Shown here in pieces: positions 47,645 to 57,457 of a stretch of 64,000 nt of DNA. Origin of the DNA: Acidobacteriota bacterium (lineage in GTDB: Bacteria; Acidobacteriota; Thermoanaerobaculia; Gp7-AA8); contig JACPDH010000022.1 of NCBI GenBank assembly GCA_016184115.1, forward strand, positions 25,093 through 89,092. Reading direction: 5' to 3'. Below the pieces are notes generated by a model. The model saw nothing but the letters and a program-made list of their open reading frames with translations, made no database searches and was not told where the DNA came from. Position numbers and translations under genes: made by a program. The first letter of the stretch is position 1, and every line of letters starts with the position of its first letter.

Positions 47645-50600
47645 GTGCGACGCCTCTCGCCGATCGTGTTCACTGTTGCCGTGCTCGCGACGCTTCCTTC
47701 CGCAGCGCAGGTGCCGCAGGCGGAGCGCGATGCGCTCGTCGCGATCTATAACGCGACCGGCGGCCCCGCATGGACGAGCAGGACCGGATGGCTCGGCGCA
47801 GCCGGAACGGAGTGCAGCTGGGCCGGCGTCGTCTGCGAGGGAGGGCGCGTCGCGTACTTGTACCTGCAGGAGAACAACCTATCGGGGACGATCCCTACCG
47901 AGATCGGCAACCTAACTGCGCTCTACGATCTCTTCCTGAGTGCGAATACGAAACTGACCGGCCCGCTCCCTCCGACGCTGGCCAACCTCGTCAACCTCGA
48001 ACGATTCTGGGCAAACAACAACGAGCTGAACGGCACGCTCGCTCCGGTTGCCACCCTTCCGAAACTCACGGAGCTCGTGCTCTCCGCGAATGCCTTCACG
48101 GGCGATGTCGTCGTCCCGTCGTCGCCCGATCTCTCGGCATTGAATCTCGACAACAACCAGCTCTCGGGAGCGATCCCCGCGTCGATCACGAGTCGGACGA
48201 AACTGCGCACGATCTTCCTCAACAACAACCAGCTTTCGGGCGCGATCCCCGCGGACATCGGGAATCTCGCGGCACTCGAAGTGCTCTCGCTCAGTGTGAA
48301 CGCGATCTCGGGCGCGATCCCTCCTTCGATCGGCTCGCTCACGAAATTGCGCGCGATCGGCCTTGCCGACAATGAGCTCTCGGGATCGATTCCCGAGTCA
48401 CTCTCGAACCTCGTCGTGCTCGAGGAGCTCTACCTCAGCGAGAACGAGCTGACAGGACCGATCCCGGCCGGCATCGGAAACCTCCAGAATCTCGCCGAGC
48501 TCTGGATGAACAACAACCAGCTGACTGGCGACATCCCAGCCGGCATCGGATCGCTTCCAAACCTGGTTCGCCTCTTTCTCGGCGCGAATCGACTGACTGG
48601 AACGATCCCCACCGGCCTTTCGAACGCGACGAAGCTCACACATCTTCAGCTCGACAACAACGCCCTCACCGGGACGATCCCACCGCTTGGCAACCTCGAG
48701 CTTCTCCGCGATCTGTTCCTCTACAACAACCGCTTGACCGGGACGATCCCTGCCGACATCGTGACACTGCCGAAGCTGCAGATCGTGTTTCTCGCGAACA
48801 ACGACCTCAGCGGGCCTATCCCCGCCGGGATTTCGCAACTCACGGAGCTCAACACGCTCGTCCTCAGCGGAAACCGGCTGACGGGGACACTCCCGGCGGA
48901 GATCGGCTCGATGCCGCAGCTGATCCGCGTTCACCTCGCTGCAAATCAGCTCACGGGCACGGTTCCGGCCTCGTGGTTTTCGCTTCCGAACCTCGAAGAG
49001 CTCGCTCTCGGATCGAACCTGTTGAGCGGCACGATCCCACCCGAGATCGGGAACGCCACGAAACTTCAGTATCTCCACCTGAGCAGCAATCAGTTTCGCG
49101 GCACCGTTCCGGCCGGAGTCGTCAATTTGACGAGCACGTATTATCTCGACCTGGGGAGGAACTCGCTCGTTGCGCCTAACGCAACGGTCCTCGGGTTCCT
49201 TCAGCAGAAATCGTCGAACGATTTCGCGCGCACGCAGACCGTTCCGCCAACGGAAGTCCGCGTCGATGCCGTGTCGGCGTTTACCGTCTCGATCTCCTGG
49301 ACGCCGATCGCGTACAACTTCGATCCGGGCGGGTACCAGGTCCTCGCGAGCACGACACCGGGTGGACCCTACACGCCAATCGTGACGACGCCTGCGAAGT
49401 ACATCGCGGAGGCAATCGTGACGAGGCTCAATCCTTCGACGAAGTACTACTTCGTCGTGAAGACCGTCACCTATCCGCACGGCGGCGGCATCTACTACCA
49501 GCTCAACACCCTCTTCAGCGACGCTTCGGCCGAGGTCTCGGCGACGACGCTCGCTGCGACGGTAAGCCCCGCAAACGTGATCGTGAGCTCATTTCCCCAG
49601 GGGCTCGCCCAGGCGCCAGGCGCCGCGGGCGGGATCGACGGCTATACGCTGACCAACATCGGTGGCGCGTCTGCGACGATCGCGCTCGCGCAGAACGGCA
49701 CGTTCTTCACACAATCTCCCACGAGTTTCACGATCGCGCCGGGCGCGAACCAGGTCGTGACGCTCACGGGCGTTGCTCAGGCCGAAGGCGAATACAGCGG
49801 CGCGTCGATCCCGAGCGGAGACGGTGTGGACGCCGGAACGCAGATCGCGGTACGACTCATTGTCGCGCCCGCACCTCTGGGCATCGTCTCCATCGCAGCG
49901 CTCTCGAGTCGCGTCGACCTCGTCGCCCCCGAAGGAACGAACCCCGTCGGCCAGGTCGCCTTCAGGAACAACGGCACGTCGAGCTTCAAAGGCGTGCTCG
50001 TTTCCGACGTCGAGTTCCTGCAGCCTCAGGCGGGGTTGGTGACGATCGAGCCGGGCGCCGAGCTGTCGCTCTCGGTGACGTCGAATCGCGCCAAACGACC
50101 CGATGCCGCGCTCCTCAATGGAACCCAGGTGGGACGCGTCTCGCTGGTGTCGCTCCCCGTCGGCTCGTCCGCGCGCGCTCCCTTCTCGGGATCGAGCTCG
50201 GCGAGCCTCGTGAGCGTCGTCGACACGGTTAAGCCGCCGACATCGGGAAGCACGATTCCGCCACTCGCGGGGGGCGAAGTCGCACTCTTCATGCCGGCCG
50301 TCGGGCACGTGCGCGGCAGCGTCGGCGAGTTCCTTTCCGACATCTCGATCCTCAACGCCTACTCCGCGGTGGCGGTTCCCGATCTCAAGCTCTACTACAC
50401 CGCGATCGGGAGCTCGACCTCGACTGTTGCAAACCTGAACTCGGTCGGCACCGGTCAGTCGGTCAGCCTCGCCGATGTCGTGAAGTCGGTCTTCGGCGCC
50501 GACGCACAGATCGGCACGTTGCAGATCCGATCGACGAAGGCGCAGAGCCTCTCTGCGAGCGCGAACATCTTCAACGCGAGCAACCCGCTCGGACACTTCG

Positions 50601-51772
50601 GCACGTCGATTCCCGTCTTCCGCTCCGATCGTGCGGCGGGCACGTCACGGCCGATCGTGATGACCGGCCTCCGCAAGGATGCGTCAGGGCACACGAACTT
50701 CTACGTACAGGAGACGGCTGGCAGCAGTGCATCGGTCTCCCTGCAATTCCTCGACGCCACGGGAATCATCGTCGGTGGACGCGACGTCACGGTCCCAGCA
50801 TTCGGAGTCGCGACGGTCGTCGACCCGCTCGTCGAAGGTAGCGTCGCCGTGCGAGTCGTGACGAGCGCAGGCTCCGGAGTCGTTGCCTATGCGACGCCGG
50901 TGGATCGCGAGAGCGGCGACACGTGGGCCGTGACCGATTGGAGCCTCCTCTACGGCTACGATCCGTCGGAACCGGTCGTGATCTCGATCGGCGGCTCAGT
51001 CCGCGGCGCGAACGACAGTTACTTCCGCACCGATGTCGCGATCACGAACCGCTGCGCATCGGTCGCCGCGCCTCCCGGTGAGGCGGGCTATGACCCGCTC
51101 GACCCATGCACTGCGCGTGCAGGTTCAGGGACTCTGCGTTTCCACCCCACGAGTGGGAGCGTCGTCGAGAAAGAGATCTCGCTGGGGCTGCTCCAGAGCG
51201 TCGTCTTCGATGACGTACTGAAATCTGCGTTCGGGCTCGAGAACGATGCCGTGGGGCACATCGTCTTCACTCCCTCGTCGGACGCATACGCGTTGACGAG
51301 CCGGACGTACACGACCGTCAGCGGCTCCCCCGCGACATACGGTTCGGCGGTCCCGGCGCTCGGGGTGTCGGTTGCACTTAGGCCGCAACAGTCGCGCCGC
51401 GTCGGCGGTCTTCAGGACTCGACGCGCCGCACGATCTCGGCGCGCACGCCCGCGACGAATCGCACGAACTTCGGACTCGTCGAGACGAGCGGCGCGCAGG
51501 CACGAGTGCGCGTCTCGGTCTACTACAACGACCCGCGCAGTCTCGCGGCCGGCCAACCGATTGGCGTGAAAGAGTACGCCCTCGCGGCGAATCAGCTCGT
51601 CAGCAAGTCGAATCTAGTCGAGGAGGTCATCGGCCCCTCGCGTGAGACCCGCTATGGCGATTTGACCGGCGTCCAGGTGCAATTCGACGTCGTCAGCGAC
51701 ACGGGAGCCGTCCTGATCTTCACGTCGTCGGTCGACAATGGCACGAACGACTCGATCATCCGCGTCGAGTGA
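47645..51772 (+). CDS. Giant exported leucine-rich-repeat protein with FN3 and repeated C-terminal modules
   Basis: A 1375-residue protein; I choose the GTG at 47645 because GGAGG lies 4 bases upstream and a signal peptide follows (cut near SAAQVPQ). A plant-type LRR N-cap (ALVAIYNATGGPAWTSRTGW with CSWAGVVC) leads to ~18 LRRs of 24 residues (about 68-510, consensus L..L.L..N.L.G.IP..IG.L), then an FN3-like domain (~535-645) and a less defined part. The C-terminus has two tandem copies of a paired module A-B (A ~878-980, B ~1015-1105, A ~1110-1215, B ~1270-1375) also found in the cupredoxin gene. Surface adhesion or protein binding is likely. Confidence 0.88.
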   Translation: MRRLSPIVFTVAVLATLPSAAQVPQAERDALVAIYNATGGPAWTSRTGWLGAAGTECSWAGVVCEGGRVAYLYLQENNLSGTIPTEIGNLTALYDLFLSANTKLTGPLPPTLANLVNLERFWANNNELNGTLAPVATLPKLTELVLSANAFTGDVVVPSSPDLSALNLDNNQLSGAIPASITSRTKLRTIFLNNNQLSGAIPADIGNLAALEVLSLSVNAISGAIPPSIGSLTKLRAIGLADNELSGSIPESLSNLVVLEELYLSENELTGPIPAGIGNLQNLAELWMNNNQLTGDIPAGIGSLPNLVRLFLGANRLTGTIPTGLSNATKLTHLQLDNNALTGTIPPLGNLELLRDLFLYNNRLTGTIPADIVTLPKLQIVFLANNDLSGPIPAGISQLTELNTLVLSGNRLTGTLPAEIGSMPQLIRVHLAANQLTGTVPASWFSLPNLEELALGSNLLSGTIPPEIGNATKLQYLHLSSNQFRGTVPAGVVNLTSTYYLDLGRNSLVAPNATVLGFLQQKSSNDFARTQTVPPTEVRVDAVSAFTVSISWTPIAYNFDPGGYQVLASTTPGGPYTPIVTTPAKYIAEAIVTRLNPSTKYYFVVKTVTYPHGGGIYYQLNTLFSDASAEVSATTLAATVSPANVIVSSFPQGLAQAPGAAGGIDGYTLTNIGGASATIALAQNGTFFTQSPTSFTIAPGANQVVTLTGVAQAEGEYSGASIPSGDGVDAGTQIAVRLIVAPAPLGIVSIAALSSRVDLVAPEGTNPVGQVAFRNNGTSSFKGVLVSDVEFLQPQAGLVTIEPGAELSLSVTSNRAKRPDAALLNGTQVGRVSLVSLPVGSSARAPFSGSSSASLVSVVDTVKPPTSGSTIPPLAGGEVALFMPAVGHVRGSVGEFLSDISILNAYSAVAVPDLKLYYTAIGSSTSTVANLNSVGTGQSVSLADVVKSVFGADAQIGTLQIRSTKAQSLSASANIFNASNPLGHFGTSIPVFRSDRAAGTSRPIVMTGLRKDASGHTNFYVQETAGSSASVSLQFLDATGIIVGGRDVTVPAFGVATVVDPLVEGSVAVRVVTSAGSGVVAYATPVDRESGDTWAVTDWSLLYGYDPSEPVVISIGGSVRGANDSYFRTDVAITNRCASVAAPPGEAGYDPLDPCTARAGSGTLRFHPTSGSVVEKEISLGLLQSVVFDDVLKSAFGLENDAVGHIVFTPSSDAYALTSRTYTTVSGSPATYGSAVPALGVSVALRPQQSRRVGGLQDSTRRTISARTPATNRTNFGLVETSGAQARVRVSVYYNDPRSLAAGQPIGVKEYALAANQLVSKSNLVEEVIGPSRETRYGDLTGVQVQFDVVSDTGAVLIFTSSVDNGTNDSIIRVE

Positions 51773-51850
51773 GGCTCGAGGGAATCGGGAGCTGGCCAAG
51801 CCGCGGTTTGAAATGCGCATCGTCCCCTGACGCGTTCAGACGATCTCCGT

Positions 51851-52582
51851 ATGTCTCGCACACTCCTCAGCCTCCTCGCCGCCTCGGCGGTCTTCGTCCC
51901 AGCGATTCTCATCGCGGATGGCGAAGGGCTCGCACGGCAATTGACGCTCGGGCTCCTGACAGCCGCGATGGTCTGGCTCGTCGCACGACGCGCCGCGATC
52001 GACACGAAACAGATCCTGGTCGCGATCGCAGTCGCGACCACGGGTGAAGTCATTCTCTCGGTCGGCCTCGAGCTCTACGACTACCGCTTCGCGACGATTC
52101 CGTTCTACGTTCCACCCGGGCACGGGCTCTTCTACGCGCTCGCAGCGGCGACGGCACGCGAGCGGTGGCTGCAGGCGCGAGGGAAGGCGATCGTGCGCGG
52201 CGTTCTGCTCGTAGGAAGTGCGACTGCAATCGCGGGCCTCACGGCCGCTGGCGACGCGTGGGGAGCGCTATGGTGGATCGTCGCCGCCGTGCTGATCGGC
52301 CGCTCCCGGAACGGCTTGCTTCTCTCCGTCTGCTGCAGCTACACCATGATCCTCGAGTGGTTAGGCACATCGATGGGCAACTGGGTGTGGGCACCGGAGG
52401 TATTGGGGCTCCGATCGGGGAACCCGCCGAGCGGCGTCGGGATTCTCTACGTCGTCCTCGATCTCGTCACCGTGGCAATCTGCGGAACGCTTGCCGGCAA
52501 ATCATCCACGCCGGCTCCCACGGCGGACCCTTGCGTCGTGGATGGCGGCGCGCCATCGCTCGCTTCCGAGCCGTTGGCCTAA
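51851..52582 (+). CDS. Polytopic membrane protein of unknown function
   Basis: A 243-residue protein with about seven hydrophobic segments. The motif LYDYRFATIPFYVPPGHGLFYALA near 75-100 is conserved-looking and resembles a family of unannotated membrane proteins in actinobacteria that also contain PPGHG; I do not recognise a name. The stop TAA lies inside an octamer GCCTAACG (52577). It lies 78 bases behind the LRR gene. Confidence 0.72.
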   Translation: MSRTLLSLLAASAVFVPAILIADGEGLARQLTLGLLTAAMVWLVARRAAIDTKQILVAIAVATTGEVILSVGLELYDYRFATIPFYVPPGHGLFYALAAATARERWLQARGKAIVRGVLLVGSATAIAGLTAAGDAWGALWWIVAAVLIGRSRNGLLLSVCCSYTMILEWLGTSMGNWVWAPEVLGLRSGNPPSGVGILYVVLDLVTVAICGTLAGKSSTPAPTADPCVVDGGAPSLASEPLA

Positions 52583-52596
52583 CGGACGCGCAGCCG

Positions 52597-53016
52597 CTAA
52601 AGCGACACGCAGACCGCCTGGCGTACTCGGAGTACCGCCTCCTGCTGAAACGCCTCGCGATAGCGTTCGATGATCGCGCGGATCGCCGCGTCGTTCTCGA
52701 GAGTGTCGGCGTGGACGACGTAGAGTACGTACGACTCCTCGTGTTGCAGCTCGCCGTTCTTCGCGAGCCACTGCCCGTTCGCGCGCCAGGACGTCAGTCC
52801 GTTAGGGAATCGCGGCGTGATCTCGCTCGCGACGAATGCCTCCCACCGCTCGCTCGAGACCGCCCCCGCCGGCGACGCGGTACCGAAGTAGAGGGTCTCT
52901 CCGATCGCACGCGTCCCACCGTCGGGACAGCGGCCATCTCGGCCCGACGCACAGGCTGCAAGCATGAGAGCGAACAGCATTGCGGCAGCACGGATTACAG
53001 CTCTCCGCTTCGTCAT
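52597..53016 (-). CDS. DUF3574 domain lipoprotein
   Basis: A 139-residue protein. The start at 53016 gives a lipoprotein signal (MTKRRAVIRAAAMLFALMLAAC). The rest (ETLYFGTASPAGAVSSERWEAFVASEITPRFPNGLTSWRANGQW) matches DUF3574, small predicted lipoproteins of unknown function. An in-frame upstream start is unlikely. Confidence 0.85.
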   Translation of the reverse strand: MTKRRAVIRAAAMLFALMLAACASGRDGRCPDGGTRAIGETLYFGTASPAGAVSSERWEAFVASEITPRFPNGLTSWRANGQWLAKNGELQHEESYVLYVVHADTLENDAAIRAIIERYREAFQQEAVLRVRQAVCVSL

Positions 53017-53310
53017 CCCCACGCTTCCCGCGCCTAACGGCGAGGCGACCACGTACGGCGGGAGCCGGGTTCCAGCGTCCATTTTCAACACGTACCCCCG
53101 TCAGGAGGCACTGGCGACGGGTCGATCACGACTCGATCCCTCGAAACGGTACGTACCTTCATCGGCTCTTACTTTACCGCACGCTCAGCATTTCGTACGA
53201 CACCTCCGGAGCCGCGAAAGAAAGGGCGAGCCCTTCCACTTCCGGACGGACGAATCGATAGACCTGCTCGTGGATGCGATTCGGGAAATTGCATCTGCTC
53301 TCGCTCTCAG

Positions 53311-54276
53311 CTAGCGCTCGTCGGAACGGATTTCTCTCAGGACCTCTCCGGTTCGACGTGAACGGATCATGTACTTGAACTCTTTCACGTCGCGGGACAT
53401 GCTCCACTCAGTCCGGTGCGCGAAGTAGTCACCGAGCTCCTCGTCGAACTTCCGCAGGAACTCGATCGAGCGGCCCGTGTCGATCTTCTTCGCGCCGCTC
53501 GCCTGGCCCCGACGCTCGACCGTTGAACGCACCATGGCGACGTACGAGCGCGTCTTCTCCAGCGTGCCGTGCTGGAGCGATCGGTCGATGAGATCCCAGA
53601 CGAGCGAGACCTTTTCGGGCGCGAGGCGGATGCGTTCGAGCGTGAGCGTGCGGTACTCATCGTACGTCTTCGCGTGGATCGCCTTGTTCTCGAGGTAGAC
53701 GTCGCGCCAGCGGGGCTCCTGCCCAGTGCGAACGTCAAACGCGAACTCCGAGGCGACACCTTCGGCAATCGTCGCGGAAAGGACGTAGGAACCGGCGGGC
53801 AGCGGCCCAAAGTCGATCGTCGCCTCGAACGTTCGGCACTCGGTCGACGCATCGCAGTTCATCGGAAGCGGGGCATTCGGACCACGATCCCGCATCCGGT
53901 TACGAACAACGCGCGGCGCTGGAAGCTCGACCTGTTCCCGAACTCCGTTGTCGGAACGGACGAGCACCCATGCGAGCCGCTCATGCCACGCATCGGCGGA
54001 AAGCTTCATCAGTTCCTCGTAGTGGGCACTCGATGACCGCTGCTGGGGTAACCGGTAGACGTCGAGCTGAACGTCGGCGACGAGTCGCTCGTCCGTGAAC
54101 AGCGCGTACCCGAGGTTCCTCTCTCCGCGCTCTTCGAAGACACTCGAGTGGTAAGGGACCTTGATCGTGAGTGTCGAAGCCCCAACGGGGCTTGCGCAGA
54201 GCGTGAGCGCAAGGGCAAGGGAGACTGCAGCAGGAGGTAGGCCACGCAAGCATGGAGCAAACAGAGCGCTACGCAC
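53311..54276 (-). CDS. Exported protein of unknown function
   Basis: A 321-residue protein. I take the GTG at 54276 (GGAGG three bases upstream) because a signal peptide follows (cut near SPVGAS); an open frame continues upstream to 54390 with no better start. An N-terminal beta-rich part (STLTIKVPYHSSVFEERGERNLGYALF), then an MNCDAS...EC pair of cysteines and a helical C-terminus. No family recognised. It may be the last gene of the AraC-headed cluster; a gap of ~155 bases separates it. Confidence 0.65.
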   Translation of the reverse strand: MRSALFAPCLRGLPPAAVSLALALTLCASPVGASTLTIKVPYHSSVFEERGERNLGYALFTDERLVADVQLDVYRLPQQRSSSAHYEELMKLSADAWHERLAWVLVRSDNGVREQVELPAPRVVRNRMRDRGPNAPLPMNCDASTECRTFEATIDFGPLPAGSYVLSATIAEGVASEFAFDVRTGQEPRWRDVYLENKAIHAKTYDEYRTLTLERIRLAPEKVSLVWDLIDRSLQHGTLEKTRSYVAMVRSTVERRGQASGAKKIDTGRSIEFLRKFDEELGDYFAHRTEWSMSRDVKEFKYMIRSRRTGEVLREIRSDER

Positions 54277-54432
54277 GGCCCTCCGAGGAGCCGCTGCGGG
54301 TGAAAGCAGCAGCCTTGGATCGGCGTGAGTGCTGCGCCTACGCACGCCACGTAGCGGATATTGTGGTGCCCGCTCCCGGTTGCGTATCATCCGCAGAGCA
54401 TTACCTTTCAGATGACCAGCGACGTCGAGCGA

Positions 54433-55131
54433 CTATTTCTCCCTCTTCGCTCGCCCCACGGTAGCGCGCCCAGCCTGGCACTCGTGAACCAGGTTGAGGG
54501 ATTCGTTGGTTACCTTGATTCCGTGGCTGTTCCCCGTCCGCTGCGCCCACCGCTCGATGCCGCGAAGCTCCTGCTCGACCAGGTCGAGGTTGTCCGCAAT
54601 CAGCTTCACGCTCTCGTTCACCCGTGCGCTGCAGGGCGGATCGGCACATGTGCTCTCTTCAAGCTGACGCCTCCGATTCTCGATCATCTGCGCAACTGCG
54701 ACTGGATGCCCACCACTCAATAGCCAAGACCCAACGCCGCGCTGGGTCATGCCCGTTAGGCGAGGGTACTCAGCGGCGACCATGTCCATCGCTTCAGGGC
54801 CAAGCACGAGAAGTGCAAACGCCAGTTCGTTGTCGAGAATCGACTCGTCGCGCGTAATCTCCGCTTGGCGGAGCTGAAAATCGTCGAGCGGGCAGTGGAT
54901 TCGTTCCTGAGTGAGGATCCCATCCTTCGGCCCGCCTTCGGTTCCAGGTCTGACGAACGGCGTGGTTGCCTTCTCCCATGCGAGGAGGAAGCCATCGCAC
55001 ACTTGCCCGCAGGGCATTCGAGCAGAGCGATCGTTCTGGAAACAAGAGATCTCAGCCTCCTGGGCAGTTACGCTCAGGCCTACAACCGCCGCCAGCACTC
55101 CGAAGCTGATATTCCGTAGGGCACAGCTCAT
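54433..55131 (-). CDS. Exported protein, tandem paralogue of the next gene
   Basis: A 232-residue protein with a signal peptide (cut near SVTAQE). It overlaps the stop of the upstream paralogue (ATGA). Both share C(D/N)..L..WE near the N-terminus after GQVC, GHPVA, a C.DP.CS.R(V/I) cysteine pair, (N)LDL.E.EL, and a near-identical end C(Q/R)(A/T)GRATVGRAK. No enzymatic motif is seen and I recognise no family. Confidence 0.72.
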   Translation of the reverse strand: MSCALRNISFGVLAAVVGLSVTAQEAEISCFQNDRSARMPCGQVCDGFLLAWEKATTPFVRPGTEGGPKDGILTQERIHCPLDDFQLRQAEITRDESILDNELAFALLVLGPEAMDMVAAEYPRLTGMTQRGVGSWLLSGGHPVAVAQMIENRRRQLEESTCADPPCSARVNESVKLIADNLDLVEQELRGIERWAQRTGNSHGIKVTNESLNLVHECQAGRATVGRAKREK

Positions 55132-55892
55132 TCTAGGGATTTGGCTCTCCCCACCGTTGCACGACCCGTCCGGCAACTAACCACCATGTCAAGCGCCTCT
55201 TTTGTAATGCGGACATCCTCCGGCCTGCCATTCGCTTGTCCCCAGGCCTCCGTCGCAAGCAACTCAGCCTCGAGGAGGTCGAGGTTCTTCTCTGCGATTC
55301 TCAGAGTCTCCCCGATACGCTCCGAACACTCTGGGTCGATGCACGTCCCAGAGCCCACTAGATTCAAGATGTAGACGCTGAGTCCAAGATCCTCCCGTGT
55401 CCGCAGCGTTCCGGAATCCAGCGCGGAGCGCCGTGCGCGAGTGTGCTTCTCCAGAGCGACGGGGTGCCCCTTGGCGAATAGCCATCCATCGACAAAGTCT
55501 TGGGTAACCCAGTCTGCTTGGAAGTATGTTTCTGCAAGCCTATCCAGTGTTCGGTAGCCCATCGCATCGATAACGAATCGTAGTTCGCCCGTGGCAGCTT
55601 CTCGTTCCTTGGAGTAAGCAGCAGTGCTCGTCACCGTTGAAGTCACTTCTCGAAAGTACCTATACACGCACGCCATCGTCTCGTCGGTCAAGTACTCCCT
55701 CGGATCGCCGGTTCGTTTCACGCGTTCCCATTTTGAGAGCGCCTGATTGCAGACTTGCCCGGCGGGATGGCTGTCGAGGTATAAACCGGACACTACTACT
55801 GGCGCCGCAGAATCAGCATGCGCCTGCGCGCATGCCAACGGCGCAACACAGATTGCGTACAAGACTGACACAGCACATGCCATCAATCGCAT
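55128..55892 (-). CDS. Exported protein, founder of the tandem pair
   Basis: A 254-residue protein with AGGAGG upstream and a signal peptide (cut near CAQAHA). Shares the GQVCN....WE, GHPVALEK, CIDPECSERIGETLRIAEKNLDLLEAEL and CRTGRATVGRAK order with its downstream paralogue, differing in the middle. Eight bases separate it from the 518-residue gene upstream. The C-terminal half looks helical. Confidence 0.72.
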   Translation of the reverse strand: MRLMACAVSVLYAICVAPLACAQAHADSAAPVVVSGLYLDSHPAGQVCNQALSKWERVKRTGDPREYLTDETMACVYRYFREVTSTVTSTAAYSKEREAATGELRFVIDAMGYRTLDRLAETYFQADWVTQDFVDGWLFAKGHPVALEKHTRARRSALDSGTLRTREDLGLSVYILNLVGSGTCIDPECSERIGETLRIAEKNLDLLEAELLATEAWGQANGRPEDVRITKEALDMVVSCRTGRATVGRAKSLE

Positions 55893-55900
55893 ATTGCCTC

Positions 55901-57457
55901 CTAGAATCCAACGAGCCAGCTACACTGCCCTGGTGTGTCATCCAACACGACATACGGAATCGCAGGATCAGTTTCTTCGTACCTGCCGCCGCTCGGATGT
56001 TGATACCAATCTCTCTCCGTGTTTTGCATCAACTGATCGTATAGTTGGATGGCGCTCTCCAGACTATTTGCTTCTGTCGCGGGGATGAGTGAGCGCTCGA
56101 AAACCTCCGCGATATTGAACTTCGGTTCAGCGGCAAACAGGTCAAGAATCGCCATCTGGTAGTGCACTCGCCGTTCATGTTCAGCAGAACGCGTTTGCAG
56201 CCGAGTCATTTCAAACGGCAGGTTGTTGTTGTACGGATTGGTCAGCGTTCCGACGTAGTCAAGATACCCACGCCCCCCGGAGAGCGTCGACCAGCAGTTC
56301 GTAACTGGTTGGTAACAGTTCGCATCGGCGGCATTCGTGCAACCCACGTTCTGGACGAACGAGCGATAGCGGGAAGGGTCCTGACCGACTGCAGGCGCTG
56401 GATGGAGGTAGCCAATCGTGAGCGCAAGTCGGCGGATGCGAATGTGCTGCTCAGTCATGAAGTACCAGCCGCGCCACGGTCCGGTCTGGACCTGCTTCAC
56501 CGTAAATCGGTTCGCGTAATCGTCGGGGTCATTGAATGGATCAGCCGGCCGGTACAGCGGAAGCAAGATTGGCAGCTTCCGCGGACCGATTTGCTGCGCA
56601 CCTGTGCTGCGATCGAACTTCCCTCTCTCGTATGTTAGGCGATCGCCGTTGATTCCTGTCGCCCATCGGTATGTCTGCGTATTCTTGATGGCGCGATATG
56701 CTTCAAGGTTCGCGCGGGTCGGGAAGTAGTAGGCTTCATCCAGCACACCACCATCCACCACGCCGAGATCATCGTAGATGTCTTCGGCAAGATCCGACTG
56801 AACCGTCCACTCTGGGCCTGTGCGAGGACGAATGATAGCGGTGCGAGGGATCGCTCGGTGCGCTTCCCGAACGTTCTTCCCGACCTGGACTTTAAACTTC
56901 GCCTTTACAACTCCGGACCCAACCATCTCACCAGCCCAAGTGGTGAGGTCAGTCGCCAGAGACGGATCCCCCGCTCCCGTCGTCGAGTAGGGTGGATTGA
57001 GTCCGATCGAGTCGAACGTCCACGTCACATCGACGAACTCGAGCTGTTTGCCGCCGTCACGCTGGACGACGCGGAATGAGGCGGTGTCGCCCTTTGTCAG
57101 AGTCACGGCTGGGTCAAACGTCGTCGTGCCATTGAAGCTGGTCTCGATATCCACGTGAACCACAAAAACGCTCATGGCAGCCGCCGTTACGACCTGCTTA
57201 CCATTCGGCAATCTTGCGACGAGCTTGAACTTGTGCGTTCCGGTGCTCAGCGTTGGAACTTCAACGAGCAGCGTGGCGTGCCCGTTGTAGGCATAGGGCT
57301 CGGTTCGCTGCACGGCCGTCTCTTGCGTGCTCCTGTCCCAGAGTGCGCTATAGGTGACATTCGACCCACCCGGAAACTCCCAGTTTCCATATTTGAAGAC
57401 CGGTACCACAGGAACCGCGTCGCCTACGCCGCCCACGAATAACTTCTTGTCGACCAC
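55901..57457 (-). CDS. 518-residue protein without signal peptide, possibly the 3' part of a frameshifted gene
   Basis: A 518-residue product with a beta-rich, Ig-like first half (YNGHATLLVEVPTLSTGTHKFKLVARLP, KGDTASFRVVQRDG) and a helix-rich second half with several cysteines (NVGCTNAADANCYQPVTNCW) and EHERRVHYQMAILDLF. It starts with GTG inside the 3' end of the upstream gene (34-base overlap) and has no signal peptide, although it looks exported. Lower GC than its neighbours (a few 60-base blocks give about 53-55%). No family recognised. Confidence 0.6.
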   Translation of the reverse strand: MVDKKLFVGGVGDAVPVVPVFKYGNWEFPGGSNVTYSALWDRSTQETAVQRTEPYAYNGHATLLVEVPTLSTGTHKFKLVARLPNGKQVVTAAAMSVFVVHVDIETSFNGTTTFDPAVTLTKGDTASFRVVQRDGGKQLEFVDVTWTFDSIGLNPPYSTTGAGDPSLATDLTTWAGEMVGSGVVKAKFKVQVGKNVREAHRAIPRTAIIRPRTGPEWTVQSDLAEDIYDDLGVVDGGVLDEAYYFPTRANLEAYRAIKNTQTYRWATGINGDRLTYERGKFDRSTGAQQIGPRKLPILLPLYRPADPFNDPDDYANRFTVKQVQTGPWRGWYFMTEQHIRIRRLALTIGYLHPAPAVGQDPSRYRSFVQNVGCTNAADANCYQPVTNCWSTLSGGRGYLDYVGTLTNPYNNNLPFEMTRLQTRSAEHERRVHYQMAILDLFAAEPKFNIAEVFERSLIPATEANSLESAIQLYDQLMQNTERDWYQHPSGGRYEETDPAIPYVVLDDTPGQCSWLVGF

